In this document: positions 49,916 through 59,146 of the stretch, piece after piece | How the letters are laid out: every line of letters begins with the position of its first letter | How positions within the stretch are numbered: the first letter of the stretch is position 1 | From: Lewinella sp039816955 | GTDB lineage: Bacteria > Bacteroidota > Bacteroidia > Chitinophagales > Saprospiraceae | NCBI GenBank assembly: GCA_039816955.1 | Contig: JBCBWU010000005.1 | Coordinates: 9,376 to 73,375 of the forward strand | Reading direction: 5' to 3' | Length of the DNA stretch: 64,000 nucleotides | Notes under the pieces: generated by a model | What the model was told of the DNA's origin: nothing | What the model saw: only the letters and a program-made list of their open reading frames with translations | Databases searched by the model: none | Position numbers and translations under genes: made by a program

Positions 49916-52560
49916 TAGTCAAACATTTTGGTTTGTCCGTCACCCTCAAGATCAAACTCAATGCTATCACCTGTACTTAGCTTTTCTGGCCCCTTGGCCG
50001 CTATCGCTTTCTCCTTTGCTTTAGCTTTAGGTTGGCGTTTAGGAATGATGATTTTCACATCTTCCAACTTGTTTCCTAAAGACTTCCAGCCTTTCACATC
50101 AATGAAAGCAGTTAGCTCTACTTCTTTATCTACTTTGCCTTCTTTGGTGCGGTAGTTGTAAGCCACAGTTGCTGCTTCATCCACGGTTGCGTAAAGCAGT
50201 TTGGTCTGCTTATGTTCCGTCAAGAATGGATAGCGCTGCCCGGTCTTTGTCGTCTCCACATTGAAACGCTTGACCATAGTCCACTTACGCTCTCCTTCGT
50301 AATAGATCGCTGAAATAGCTGCCTTGGGATCATACTTACCCACATGAAACAGCTCCTTGGGCTCAAACTTCTTATTGAGGTCCAAGTCCATCACCTCGTA
50401 GCTACCATCAGTGTAGAGGGCTAGCAATTGATCTCCGGTATCGAAGGCTCCCAGGAAGAGTCCGCGTTCGGCTTTATTGAGGCGACCACTTACTTCGTCC
50501 ATCCACAGCTTCATAGCGCCCAGAGTAGATTTACCTGCTTCCTTCAGCACTGTCTTTCGTACCCCGTAGCGGGTCATGATATTCCCCTTAGAGCCACGAC
50601 CCTTGATAGCAATTTCGCTAAAGTCAACATCAAAGTTCTTGATCCGTGCTTTAGCGTTCGGCGAGAGCTGAACATTGATAATCTCTGCCTCACCATTTGG
50701 ATTAGCACTGAAGTATAACGTTTTGTTGAGCTTGTGCCCGGTAGTCAGATCGTATTCTTTATCTCGGGTAATGGCCGTCACATTGAAGCGCTTGATCATT
50801 GCCCGACCAGTCTTGGCGTCCAGGTACACCATATTATAAGTGGTGCGTTCATCTCCCTTTTTCCAGACGGCGACGTGGATGATATTTTTACCCACAAAGG
50901 TCTTATCCGCAATCCGGCTTACCATAAACTTACCGTCGCGGCGAAAGACGATGATATCGTCAATATCGGAGCAATCTGTAATGAAGGTGTCCTTCTTCAA
51001 ACCCATGCCCACAAAGCCCTCCTTTAGGTTGGCGTATAGCTTAGCATTATTGACCACCACTTGGGCGGGCTGTACCTTATCGAAGGTGGTAATCTCTGTT
51101 TTGCGCTCCTGTCCTTTTCCGTACTTGGCTAGCAAATGCTCAAAGTAGGCAATGGCGTAAGCCGTCAAATTGGCTAGGTCATGCTTGACTTGGGCCAGCT
51201 CTTCTTCGAGTTTAGCAATTTGCTCCTCCGCTTTGAAGGTATTGTACTTGGAAATCCGTTTGATCTTGATCTCGGTCAAGCGCACAATGTCATCTTCTGT
51301 GATATCTCGTAGGAGGACGATACGGTCATCTCCCGCCTTCGCCTTTTCCCCTGGTACGCGTACGTACTTGCGTAAACCGGTTTCAATGATTTCCAGCACG
51401 GCTTCCCAAGTCTCTGCCTCTTCAATATCGCGATAGATGCGCTTTCCAATGAAGATTTTCTCCAGACTGGCAAAGTGCAGCTTCTCTTCCAGCTCTTTCT
51501 GCCGGATTTCGAGCTCCATCTTCAATAACGCCTTAGTGCTTTCGGTAGAGATATGCAGCAATTCCTCAACAGTCAAGAAGTGCGGCTTATCGTCAATAAT
51601 CACACAAGCATTCGGCGATATCGAAAGTTCGCAATTAGTAAAAGCGTACAGAGCGTCCACCGTTAAATCCGGAGAAACTCCGGAGGCCAGTTCAATGGCA
51701 ATTTCAATATCTGCCGCCGTATTATCCGTAACGCGCTTAATCTTAATCTTACCCTTATCGTTCGCCTTGATAATGCTATCAATCAGCGAAGTGGTCGTGA
51801 TGCCGTAGGGCAAATCACGAATGACCAGATTCTTATTATCTACCTTTTCGACATGGCAGCGTACCTTCACTCTACCACCGCGTTTACCGCCCTGATAATC
51901 AGCTACATCAACTAGTCCTCGCGTATCAAAGTCTGGGTAGATTTTCACCCGCTTTCCTTCCAGAATTTTGATGGAAGCTTTGATCAACTCAATAAAGTTG
52001 TGGGGAAGAATCTTGGTACTCAAACCTACCGCAATACCTTCCGCCCCCTGGCACAGCAGCAGCGGAAACTTCATCGGTAGGTGAATTGGTTCTTTCTTAC
52101 GGCCATCGTACGACAATTGCCATTCGGTGGTCTGGGGATTAAAGGCTACCTCCAAGGCAAACTTGGTCAGACGGGCCTCAATGTAACGTGAAGCAGCAGC
52201 GCGGTCCCCCGTACGAGAATCCCCCCAGTTTCCCTGTGGATCAATCATCAGATCTTTCTGCCCCAGATTGACCAGGGCATCACCGATGGCGGCATCACCG
52301 TGGGGGTGGTACTGCATGGTTTGCCCAATGATGTTTGCCACCTTGTGATAGCGTCCATCATCCATCTGCTTCATGGAGTGGAGAATCCGGCGTTGTACAG
52401 GCTTCAAGCCATCCAGTACCGCAGGTACGGCGCGTTCCAGAATTACATAACTGGCGTAATCCAGAAAATAATCCTTGTACATCCCCTTTAGGGTGATGAT
52501 ACTATCGTCTAGGCCGTTGGTGGCTTGTCCGTTCTTATGGGGGTCCTGCGTTTCGCTCAT
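49915..52560 (-). CDS. parC: DNA topoisomerase IV subunit A
   Basis: An 881-aa type II topoisomerase A subunit that cuts and rejoins DNA; its partner ParE is not in the window. The winged-helix region has LKPVQRRILHSM, then YHPHGDAAIGDALVNLGQ, and the catalytic tyrosine in AAASRYIEARL (Tyr126). A coiled-coil region (ELEEKLHFASLEK; KLEEELAQVKHDLANL) precedes the C-terminal beta-pinwheel (about 530-840). The tail is Lys/Ala-rich, then acidic, ending TKMFD. The residue matching the quinolone-contacting Ser of E. coli GyrA (Ser83) is Ala90. Length and layout suit the Bacteroidota ParC. Confidence 0.92.
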   Translation of the reverse strand: MSETQDPHKNGQATNGLDDSIITLKGMYKDYFLDYASYVILERAVPAVLDGLKPVQRRILHSMKQMDDGRYHKVANIIGQTMQYHPHGDAAIGDALVNLGQKDLMIDPQGNWGDSRTGDRAAASRYIEARLTKFALEVAFNPQTTEWQLSYDGRKKEPIHLPMKFPLLLCQGAEGIAVGLSTKILPHNFIELIKASIKILEGKRVKIYPDFDTRGLVDVADYQGGKRGGRVKVRCHVEKVDNKNLVIRDLPYGITTTSLIDSIIKANDKGKIKIKRVTDNTAADIEIAIELASGVSPDLTVDALYAFTNCELSISPNACVIIDDKPHFLTVEELLHISTESTKALLKMELEIRQKELEEKLHFASLEKIFIGKRIYRDIEEAETWEAVLEIIETGLRKYVRVPGEKAKAGDDRIVLLRDITEDDIVRLTEIKIKRISKYNTFKAEEQIAKLEEELAQVKHDLANLTAYAIAYFEHLLAKYGKGQERKTEITTFDKVQPAQVVVNNAKLYANLKEGFVGMGLKKDTFITDCSDIDDIIVFRRDGKFMVSRIADKTFVGKNIIHVAVWKKGDERTTYNMVYLDAKTGRAMIKRFNVTAITRDKEYDLTTGHKLNKTLYFSANPNGEAEIINVQLSPNAKARIKNFDVDFSEIAIKGRGSKGNIMTRYGVRKTVLKEAGKSTLGAMKLWMDEVSGRLNKAERGLFLGAFDTGDQLLALYTDGSYEVMDLDLNKKFEPKELFHVGKYDPKAAISAIYYEGERKWTMVKRFNVETTKTGQRYPFLTEHKQTKLLYATVDEAATVAYNYRTKEGKVDKEVELTAFIDVKGWKSLGNKLEDVKIIIPKRQPKAKAKEKAIAAKGPEKLSTGDSIEFDLEGDGQTKMFD

Positions 52561-52650
52561 AAATCAATGCTTCACGTTGACCAGCGCGGAGAAACTGGTC
52601 GGATCTTTTCGTCTCTATTTGGAATAAAAGTCGAAGATAAATAATTCAAG

Positions 52651-52682
52651 CAAAGTTAAGTAAAAGTCTATTTTTAAACAAA
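52651..52682 (-). promoter_or_regulatory. putative parC promoter (TTTG, 20-base spacer, TAACTTTG)
   Basis: On the minus strand TTTG (52682-52679) is separated by 20 bases from TAACTTTG (52658-52651), a full match to the Bacteroidota pattern. The parC start codon is 90 bases downstream. The rest of the 352-base gap (52561-52912) is AT-rich and should include the promoter of the divergent receptor gene, which I could not place. Confidence 0.6.
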
Positions 52683-52912
52683 AAATTTATTAAAAAGACA
52701 AACTTCTTCCAACTTGTTTAGTAAACCCATATTCGTTCGTCTAGAAAAATCGGTTGTCTATATCAATTTAGGCGCAGTGAGACCTATTTAACAGCAACTA
52801 TTTCCGCTAATCCTGCATCTTTAGAATATCTCCGACTGTTGTAGCACACTTCTCATCCGCTGCGGTTTAAGCCGTTAGCAGATGGGGCGTGTACTACACC
52901 AAAACCTAAGTT

Positions 52913-55342
52913 ATGAATCACCCCACTACACTTTTTTGCGTAGTAGTAACACTACTGCTATGCCACTCTTCTGTATTTTCTCAAACGACTATTCGAGGAT
53001 CCGTATTTGATGATGAGCAAGCACCACTGTCTTATGCAGGTGTCATGTTACTCAATGCCTCAGACTCTTTACTGGTCAGAGGTGCCGTGAGCGAAGACGA
53101 TGGTGCCTTTCAGTTTGAAGACATTCCTACCGGAAATTATCTTCTTGGCATCAGCCTAATTGGTTATGATGATCTTTTCTCTGCTGCTTTCGAAATTACC
53201 GCTACCGAGAGCGAACGCGACCTTGGCGCATTTCAAATGCAAAGTGGCGCACTCCAGCTGGAAGAAGTAGAGGTAGTAGCCAAAAAACCACTATTCGAAC
53301 AGCGTATCGACCGCCTAGTGGTCAACGTTGCCCAAAGTGTAACCGCGGCGGGCAGTACCGCACTAGAAGTGCTAGAACGTTCCCCAGGTATCATTGTCAA
53401 TCGCCAGAGCAACAGTATCGCCATTGCTGGTAAATCTGGCGTGGTGGTGATGATCAATAATAAGGTCAACCGCCTTCCGATGGAAACGCTGATCCAAATG
53501 CTGGATGGCATGCCTGCCGATAATGTGGAGCGTATTGAAATCATCACCACTCCGCCCGCTAATTTTGATGCCGAAGGCAATGCTGGGATTCTATCGATTA
53601 TCCTAAAGAAGAACCTCGACGAAGGCCTGAACGGCAACTTCAACGCCTCTGCGGGCTACGGCGCCAATGAGAAATACGGTAGCAATATCAACTTCAACTA
53701 TCGCCGTGGGAAGGTCAACATCTACGGCGACTACGGCTACAATTTCAACCATACTGCACAATTGTTTACCAATTATCGCTCAGTTCTGAACGAAGGCGTA
53801 CTCCTGGAGAACGATAACGTAAGTGAGCGCGATCCCACCACGGCCAGTCAGAATGCGCGTCTGGGCGTGGACTTTCAATTATCAGATCAAACTGTATTGG
53901 GAATCCTGGGCTCCTGGTCCCAACGACATTGGCGAATGGACGCCATCAACACGGTTAATCGCCTCACCGACGGCCTACTTTCAGATCAACTGATCGTTGA
54001 TAATCGCGAAACCAATCTTTGGGGTAGCTGGCTGGGCAACATTAACCTGCAACACGAGTTCAAGGCCGGTGGCCGCCTCACCTTCGATATTGACTATGCT
54101 CATTATCAAAACTCCAACCCCACCGATTACGTCAACCGGTACTTTGACCCTACCGGCAACCTGACAGCGGAGGAAGAACTCCGGGTAGGGAAAACAACAC
54201 CAATTGACATCTACGTTGGTAAGTTGGATTACAGCCGGGAACTAGCCGAAGGAATAACGCTGGAAGCAGGTGTAAAAGGTACCCTTTCCGAATTTAACAA
54301 TGATTTCAGCGTAGAAGACCTAATCGACGGCGAATGGATAAGTGATCCCGAATTCACCGCTGAGTTTACACTGGAAGAGAAGATTGGTGCCGCTTACACC
54401 TCACTCTCCTGGCAGATCAGTCCCAAAACAGGTGCCAAGGCTGGTTTACGTTATGAATACACCGATTCTAACCTGGGCACACTCACCGAACCCAATATTG
54501 TAGACCGGGAGTATGGCAACTGGTTCCCCAGCTTATTCTTATCACGTGATCTCACTGATGGTCAGCAACTACAGCTATCGTATAGCCGCCGTATCAACCG
54601 CCCGGCCTATACCAACCTTGCCCCCTTCGTGATCTTCCTCGACCCCAATACGTTAATGACCGGTAACGTCGCCCTGCAACCGGCGTACAGCAACAATTTC
54701 AGCCTGGGTTACCGTATTCAGACCTGGTTTATATCCCTTAACTACGGCTACACCGATGATGCCATCTCTGGCTTCCAGCCCCAGGTTGATCCCGAAACCA
54801 ATCAGCAGGTTAACGCTGCGGTAAATATGGACTATCAACAGGATGTAGGCCTGAGTGTGTCCTTCCCAGTTCAGGTTACTTCCTGGTGGTCTATGAGAAA
54901 TAATCTAGTCGGCTTCTGGCAAGAGAATCAGTTCACCTTTGGTGATGAGACCGTTAGCTTAGCCGGAGCCACCTTCCGGGGAAATACAACCCAGACCCTA
55001 CAACTTCCCGGAGATATCAACCTGGAAATATCAGGGTTCTTCATGTCGCCGGTAGCTTTCGGCTTGGTACGTTCAAAACCATTTGGTGATATCGCGGTTG
55101 GACTACAAAAGCAGATCAGCGAACGTAGCAGCTTGCGCTTAAACGCCGCCAACCTTCTGGAAGGCAACTGGGAATCAGAAGCCAATCAACCCGAAATCAA
55201 CCTCAATTATCGCGGCCTTTTCGGCTTTGCCGAGCGGCGCATTCGCCTGACCTACTCCTACAATTTCGGTAATACTGGCGTGAAAGCGGCCCGGAATAGG
55301 CAGACTGGTTCGTCTGATGAGCAGGGGAGGGTGAATAATTAG
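52913..55342 (+). CDS. outer-membrane beta-barrel receptor (TonB-dependent-receptor-like)
   Basis: An 809-aa outer-membrane protein with a signal peptide ending SSVFSQT. A carboxypeptidase-regulatory-like domain follows (TTIRGSVFDDEQAPLSYAGVMLLNASDS ... GNYLLGISLIGYDDLFS, about 24-105). Then comes a plug-like domain (LEVLERSPGIIVNRQSNSIAIAGKSGVVVMINNK, DNVERIEIITTPPANFDAEGNAGILSIILKK) and a barrel of the OMP_b-brl_3 type with many aromatic-ended strands (LQLSYSRRINRPAYTNLAPF; IRLTYSYNFGNTG). It should import or bind a ligand at the surface. The ligand is unknown, as no SusD-like or transporter gene is adjacent. Confidence 0.88.
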   Translation: MNHPTTLFCVVVTLLLCHSSVFSQTTIRGSVFDDEQAPLSYAGVMLLNASDSLLVRGAVSEDDGAFQFEDIPTGNYLLGISLIGYDDLFSAAFEITATESERDLGAFQMQSGALQLEEVEVVAKKPLFEQRIDRLVVNVAQSVTAAGSTALEVLERSPGIIVNRQSNSIAIAGKSGVVVMINNKVNRLPMETLIQMLDGMPADNVERIEIITTPPANFDAEGNAGILSIILKKNLDEGLNGNFNASAGYGANEKYGSNINFNYRRGKVNIYGDYGYNFNHTAQLFTNYRSVLNEGVLLENDNVSERDPTTASQNARLGVDFQLSDQTVLGILGSWSQRHWRMDAINTVNRLTDGLLSDQLIVDNRETNLWGSWLGNINLQHEFKAGGRLTFDIDYAHYQNSNPTDYVNRYFDPTGNLTAEEELRVGKTTPIDIYVGKLDYSRELAEGITLEAGVKGTLSEFNNDFSVEDLIDGEWISDPEFTAEFTLEEKIGAAYTSLSWQISPKTGAKAGLRYEYTDSNLGTLTEPNIVDREYGNWFPSLFLSRDLTDGQQLQLSYSRRINRPAYTNLAPFVIFLDPNTLMTGNVALQPAYSNNFSLGYRIQTWFISLNYGYTDDAISGFQPQVDPETNQQVNAAVNMDYQQDVGLSVSFPVQVTSWWSMRNNLVGFWQENQFTFGDETVSLAGATFRGNTTQTLQLPGDINLEISGFFMSPVAFGLVRSKPFGDIAVGLQKQISERSSLRLNAANLLEGNWESEANQPEINLNYRGLFGFAERRIRLTYSYNFGNTGVKAARNRQTGSSDEQGRVNN

Positions 55343-55348
55343 GAATTA

Positions 55349-55649
55349 GAATTAGAGTGAGAATTGGAATTAGAATTAGAATTAGAATTAAGGTGAGAAT
55401 TATAATGGGATAAGCGGGTACAATTAAACTGGCAATTACAATCGCAACTTCAATGAGATAACTGAACAGCTTCATTTTGATCTTGATTGGCATTGCAATT
55501 GAGATTGAAAACGGCTGTAAAATCGAGATATGCAGACTTGAAAAGTCCCAGTTGAAGTAGAAGTCTTGAATATCCAAAAGACATTTTCACTTTAACTGTC
55601 ACTGTTACTACCCCCATTCTTACTATAATTCTAATTCTCACTCTAATTC
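55349..55649. repeat. inverted pair of GAATTAG-rich repeats
   Basis: The 17-mer at 55349-55365 (GAATTAGAGTGAGAATT) has a perfect inverted copy at 55633-55649, extended by about 8 more bases with two mismatches. The left side continues as a run of GAATTA words to about 55391. The loop of some 270 bases has no plausible gene; open frames across it are chance or shadows of the receptor gene. It fills the gap 55343-55685 between the receptor and xerD. A related CTAATTCTAATTCCC stretch occurs at 60371-60396. Confidence 0.65.
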
Positions 55650-55685
55650 CCATTCCCTACTTTTACCCCCGCTAAACCCTTACAC

Positions 55686-56618
55686 ATGATCTGGGAGATC
55701 ACCATTCGCGGTTTTCGGGCGTATTTGAAGTTGGAGTTGGCCTTGTCGGAGCACAGTATCAAGGCCTACGAGCGTGATGTGCGTAAATTGGTGAGTTTCT
55801 TAGAACTGCACAGCGATGAGACGCCACCGCGCCATATCAGCCGCGAGCAATTGGAAGGCTTTTTGGAGTGGCTCAATGCCCTGGGATTGGGTGTGCGTTC
55901 ACAAGCTCGGGTATTATCGGGTATCAAAACCTTCTACAAGTATCTGCATACGGAGGCTCCGTTTGAAAAAGATCCCACAGAATTACTCGAAGGGCCGAAG
56001 CTTGGCCGGTACATCCCTGAGGTACTCACTTACGAGGAAATACAAGCCATGCTGGCTACAATTGACTTGAGTACCGACCATGGCTTACGCAACCGCGCGA
56101 TGCTGGAAATGCTCTACGCAAGTGGCCTCCGGGTAAGTGAACTCATTCAACTACCCTTGCGGAATGTACACTGGCAGATGGAATTTCTGCGGATCATCGG
56201 TAAAGGAAACAAAGAGCGCTTGGTGCCAATTGGGGAGGAAGCCCTGAAGCATCTACGTTTCTACATTGAGGGTGTACGGCGGCACCATAATAATATTAAG
56301 CCCGAGGCGAATCATTTGGTCTTCCTCAATCGCCGCGGCGGAGGGCTGAGTCGGGTGATGGTCTTCAATATTGTTAAGGACTGCGCCAGCGCCGCGGGAA
56401 TAGAGAAGAATGTGAGTCCACATACCTTCCGCCATAGCTTCGCAACGCATCTGATTGAGGGCGGCGCTGACTTGCGAGCAGTACAGGATATGCTGGGTCA
56501 TGAATCTATCCTCACAACGGAGATTTATACCCATTTGGACTCGGATTATCTGCGGGAAACAATCCTACAATTTCACCCCCGCAACCGTCCCAATGCGGAC
56601 GAAGAGCACTCCACCTAG
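55686..56618 (+). CDS. xerD: site-specific tyrosine recombinase XerD
   Basis: A 310-aa recombinase. The N-terminal SAM-like domain (FRAYLKLELALSEHSIKAYERDVRKLVSFLE) binds DNA. The catalytic domain has the conserved residues: Arg in LYASGLRVSELIQLPL, Lys in IIGKGNKERLVPIG, the His-x-x-Arg in SPHTFRHSFATHLIEGGADLRAVQDMLGHESI, and the nucleophilic Tyr in TTEIYTHLD. XerD resolves chromosome dimers at dif with XerC. Length and sequence match XerD more than integrases of mobile elements. I saw no dif-like site in the flanking DNA. The tlpA-like gene follows 45 bases later. Confidence 0.93.
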   Translation: MIWEITIRGFRAYLKLELALSEHSIKAYERDVRKLVSFLELHSDETPPRHISREQLEGFLEWLNALGLGVRSQARVLSGIKTFYKYLHTEAPFEKDPTELLEGPKLGRYIPEVLTYEEIQAMLATIDLSTDHGLRNRAMLEMLYASGLRVSELIQLPLRNVHWQMEFLRIIGKGNKERLVPIGEEALKHLRFYIEGVRRHHNNIKPEANHLVFLNRRGGGLSRVMVFNIVKDCASAAGIEKNVSPHTFRHSFATHLIEGGADLRAVQDMLGHESILTTEIYTHLDSDYLRETILQFHPRNRPNADEEHST

Positions 56619-56663
56619 TCAACCATTGGGAGCAGAAACTTATTTTAATGGCTAAAAAGTGTC

Positions 56664-57203
56664 ATGCTCAAGAAATACGGATGGCTTATCGCTGTACTCC
56701 TCGTTGCCGGTTTTTACATCGGCCGCTACCTTTATTTCATGCCGAAGTTTACCAACGGCCGGCCGGCGCCCAACTTTAGTGGCCAGCTGATTGACGGTAG
56801 TGACTTTGCCCTGGAAAATCTACGGGGCCAATACGTACTACTCGACTTCTGGGGTAGTTGGTGTGGCCCGTGCCGGGCGGAGAATCCCAGCATTGTGGCC
56901 CTTCATAGCAAGTACAATGGAGAACAATTCGACAATGCAGAGGGCTTTGTAGTAGTAAATGTAGGTGTTGAAAGAGACAGCAATCGTTGGTCGCGAGCAA
57001 TTGCCCAAGATCAACTCAACTGGCCCTACCACCTCATGGATGAATCTTCTAGCCTCAAATTCTTCAACGGCACCATTTCTAGCCTCTACGGCATCAAAGA
57101 AGTGCCCACCTCTTATCTCATTGATCCTCAAGGACAAATCATTGGTGTCAATATGGAAGTTGGTCAGGTGGCACGCCTGCTAGATCAGCAGCTGTCAAAA
57201 TGA
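56664..57203 (+). CDS. TlpA-like membrane-anchored thioredoxin
   Basis: A 179-aa thioredoxin-fold protein with one N-terminal membrane helix (YGWLIAVLLVAGFYIGRYLYF). The active site is WGSWCGPCRAENP with Cys67 and Cys70, preceded by NGRPAPNFSGQLIDGSDFALENLRGQYVLLDF. The cis-Pro loop is in YGIKEVPTSYLIDPQGQIIG. It should act in the periplasm as a thiol-disulfide reductase, for example in cytochrome maturation or protein quality control. A cytochrome c gene lies 16 kb away, not linked. Confidence 0.92.
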   Translation: MLKKYGWLIAVLLVAGFYIGRYLYFMPKFTNGRPAPNFSGQLIDGSDFALENLRGQYVLLDFWGSWCGPCRAENPSIVALHSKYNGEQFDNAEGFVVVNVGVERDSNRWSRAIAQDQLNWPYHLMDESSSLKFFNGTISSLYGIKEVPTSYLIDPQGQIIGVNMEVGQVARLLDQQLSK

Positions 57204-57270
57204 CGTAAGTACTTGCTTGGCAGAGTAATTGCAGTACAAGGGTGTGATGTTTAAAAAACGTTGACACTTC

Positions 57271-57840
57271 ATGAGTAAAAAGAAGGATAAAGCGCCGCAG
57301 GAAGATCCGCTGCAGGACGCCACAAATACTGTTGAAGAACCCCAAGCAGACGAAAGCCAAGACACTGATAATCAGCCAACTGAAGAACAAGCAGAGGGCG
57401 ATAACGCAGTTGGTGAACGCGATGAGCTACGTAACAAGTATTTGCGTCTGATGGCGGAATTCGAAAACTATAAAAAACGCACTGTTCGGGAACGCGTAGA
57501 TTTGTTGAATACCGCTGCTCAGGACACCCTGACAGCCCTACTGCCGGTTTTGGACGATTTTGACAGGGCCCTGAACCTACCGGAAGAACAGCGAAATTCA
57601 CCAGCTTTCCAGGAAGGTATTCAGTTGGTTTACCAAAAATTGAACAACACCCTCAAGCAACGCGGCCTGGAGGTTATGGAATCTACTGGCCAGGACTTTG
57701 ATCCTGAATTGCACGAGGCCTTGACGGAAATCCCTGCCCCTACGGAGGAACTGAAGGGAAAAATCGTTGATACCATTGAGCGAGGTTACACGCTGAAAGG
57801 CAAGATTATTCGCTACGCCAAGGTCGTGACCGGCAAATAA
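57271..57840 (+). CDS. grpE: GrpE nucleotide exchange factor
   Basis: A 189-aa co-chaperone that releases ADP from DnaK. The first 45 residues are an acidic, disordered tail (EEPQADESQDTDNQPTEEQAEGD). A long helix follows (ELRNKYLRLMAEFENYKKRTVRERVDLLNTAAQDTL) with the typical EFENYKKRT, then a helical bundle and the beta-wing with GQDFDPELHEALTEIPA and VGKGYTLKGKIIRYAKV-like GYTLKGKIIRYAKVVTG. The dnaJ gene starts 8 bases downstream, so the two form an operon. Confidence 0.95.
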   Translation: MSKKKDKAPQEDPLQDATNTVEEPQADESQDTDNQPTEEQAEGDNAVGERDELRNKYLRLMAEFENYKKRTVRERVDLLNTAAQDTLTALLPVLDDFDRALNLPEEQRNSPAFQEGIQLVYQKLNNTLKQRGLEVMESTGQDFDPELHEALTEIPAPTEELKGKIVDTIERGYTLKGKIIRYAKVVTGK

Positions 57841-57848
57841 AGAAGCTA

Positions 57849-59009
57849 ATGGCAAAAAGAGATTATTACGAGGTATTGGGTATCGACAAGTCGGCTTCGC
57901 AGACGGAGATCAAGAAGGCCTACCGCAAGCTCGCTATCAAATACCACCCGGATAAAAATCCGGATAATAAGGAAGCCGAGGAGAAGTTTAAGGAAGCCGC
58001 AGAGGCCTACGAGATACTAAGTAACGAGGATAAGAAAGCACGCTACGATCGCTTTGGCCACGCTGGTGTAGACCCCAACCGCGGCGGTGGAGGTGGTTTT
58101 GGTGGTGGTATGACCATGGAGGATATCTTCTCCCAGTTCGGTGACATTTTCGGCGAAACTGGTGGTCCTTTCGGATCCTTTTTCGGCGGTGGCCGCTCTA
58201 CTCGTAGCCGTGGGGAACGCGGCAGCAACTTGCGGATTAAAGTATCCCTGAGTCTGGAAGAAATTGCCAAAGGTGTTACGAAGAAGATTAAGGTCAAAAA
58301 GCAAGTCACTTGTGACCAGTGTAACGGCAGCGGGGCGAAAGACAGCTCTTCTACCTCTACTTGTAATACTTGCCGGGGTTCGGGAATGGTACGCCAGGTG
58401 CGCTCGACCATCCTGGGACAAATGCAAACCACTACTACCTGCCCTACTTGTAACGGTAGCGGCCAAATCATTAAGGACCGCTGTAGCAAGTGTAAGGGCG
58501 ATGGCCGTATGTACGCTGAAGAGACCATTGAAATACCAATCCCAGCCGGTGTAGAAGGCGGAATGCAGCTCAGCATGCGCGGTAAAGGTAACGCGGGACG
58601 GATGGGTGGCCCAGCTGGTGACCTTTTAATCAACATTGAAGAAAAGCCGCACGACGATCTGCAGCGAGATGGGATGAACCTCATCTATGACCTCTACGTC
58701 AATATAGCTGATGCCGCCTTGGGTACCTCAGTAGAAGTACCAACTATTGACGGCCGAGTGAAAATTAAGATTCCGCCCGGTACACAATCTGGTAAAATCT
58801 TTCGCCTTAAAGGCAAAGGCCTAAGTAATGTGCAGGATTACGGTCAGGGTGACCAGTTGATTCACGTCAACGTATGGACACCTAAGAAGCTCTCCGATGA
58901 GGAACGGGCAATTTTGGAAAAGCTACGCAAAAGCAGCAACTTCCAACCACAGCCCGGTAAAGGGGATCGCGGTTTCTTTGATCGAATGCGCGATTATTTT
59001 AAAGGCTAA
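57849..59009 (+). CDS. dnaJ: chaperone DnaJ
   Basis: A 386-aa class I Hsp40. J domain 1-70 with HPD at 33-35 (YHPDKNPD), a Gly/Phe-rich stretch (RGGGGGFGGGMTMEDIFSQFGDIFGETGGPFGSFFGGGR), and four zinc-finger repeats: CDQCNGSG, CNTCRGSG, CPTCNGSG and CSKCKGDG. The C-terminal substrate-binding domains include PAGVEGGMQLSMRGKGNAG and PPGTQSGKIFRLKGKG. It stimulates DnaK ATP hydrolysis and delivers unfolded proteins. It follows grpE in an operon; dnaK itself is not in the window. A hairpin terminator follows. Confidence 0.97.
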   Translation: MAKRDYYEVLGIDKSASQTEIKKAYRKLAIKYHPDKNPDNKEAEEKFKEAAEAYEILSNEDKKARYDRFGHAGVDPNRGGGGGFGGGMTMEDIFSQFGDIFGETGGPFGSFFGGGRSTRSRGERGSNLRIKVSLSLEEIAKGVTKKIKVKKQVTCDQCNGSGAKDSSSTSTCNTCRGSGMVRQVRSTILGQMQTTTTCPTCNGSGQIIKDRCSKCKGDGRMYAEETIEIPIPAGVEGGMQLSMRGKGNAGRMGGPAGDLLINIEEKPHDDLQRDGMNLIYDLYVNIADAALGTSVEVPTIDGRVKIKIPPGTQSGKIFRLKGKGLSNVQDYGQGDQLIHVNVWTPKKLSDEERAILEKLRKSSNFQPQPGKGDRGFFDRMRDYFKG

Positions 59010-59062
59010 TCATCGCAGAAAGTTATTTACTGATTTTTTGCGTCATAATATTCAGACCTTTA

Positions 59063-59094
59063 CGGGAAGTGTTCTAATCGTTGAACACTTCCCG
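59063..59094 (+). terminator. hairpin terminator after dnaJ
   Basis: CGGGAAGTGTT (59063-59073) pairs perfectly with AACACTTCCCG (59084-59094) around a 10-base loop, 54 bases after the dnaJ stop. A short T-rich stretch (CTTACTTTTAGG) follows. It separates dnaJ from gldH. Confidence 0.75.
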
Positions 59095-59146
59095 CTTACT
59101 TTTAGGCGTTCTTTTTCCATTATCGCTTATCACCAAGCTTTTCCGC

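Noticed and set aside
55203..55577. 124-codon minus-strand open frame with Ile/Leu-rich repeats
   Set aside because: It is translation of the GAATTA simple repeats and the antisense end of the receptor gene; the apparent membrane segment comes from the repeat.
55349..55685. dif-like recombination site next to xerD
   Set aside because: No 11-6-8/11 base-pair dif-like arrangement was visible; the inverted repeats there are simple GAATTA words with a spacer far too long.
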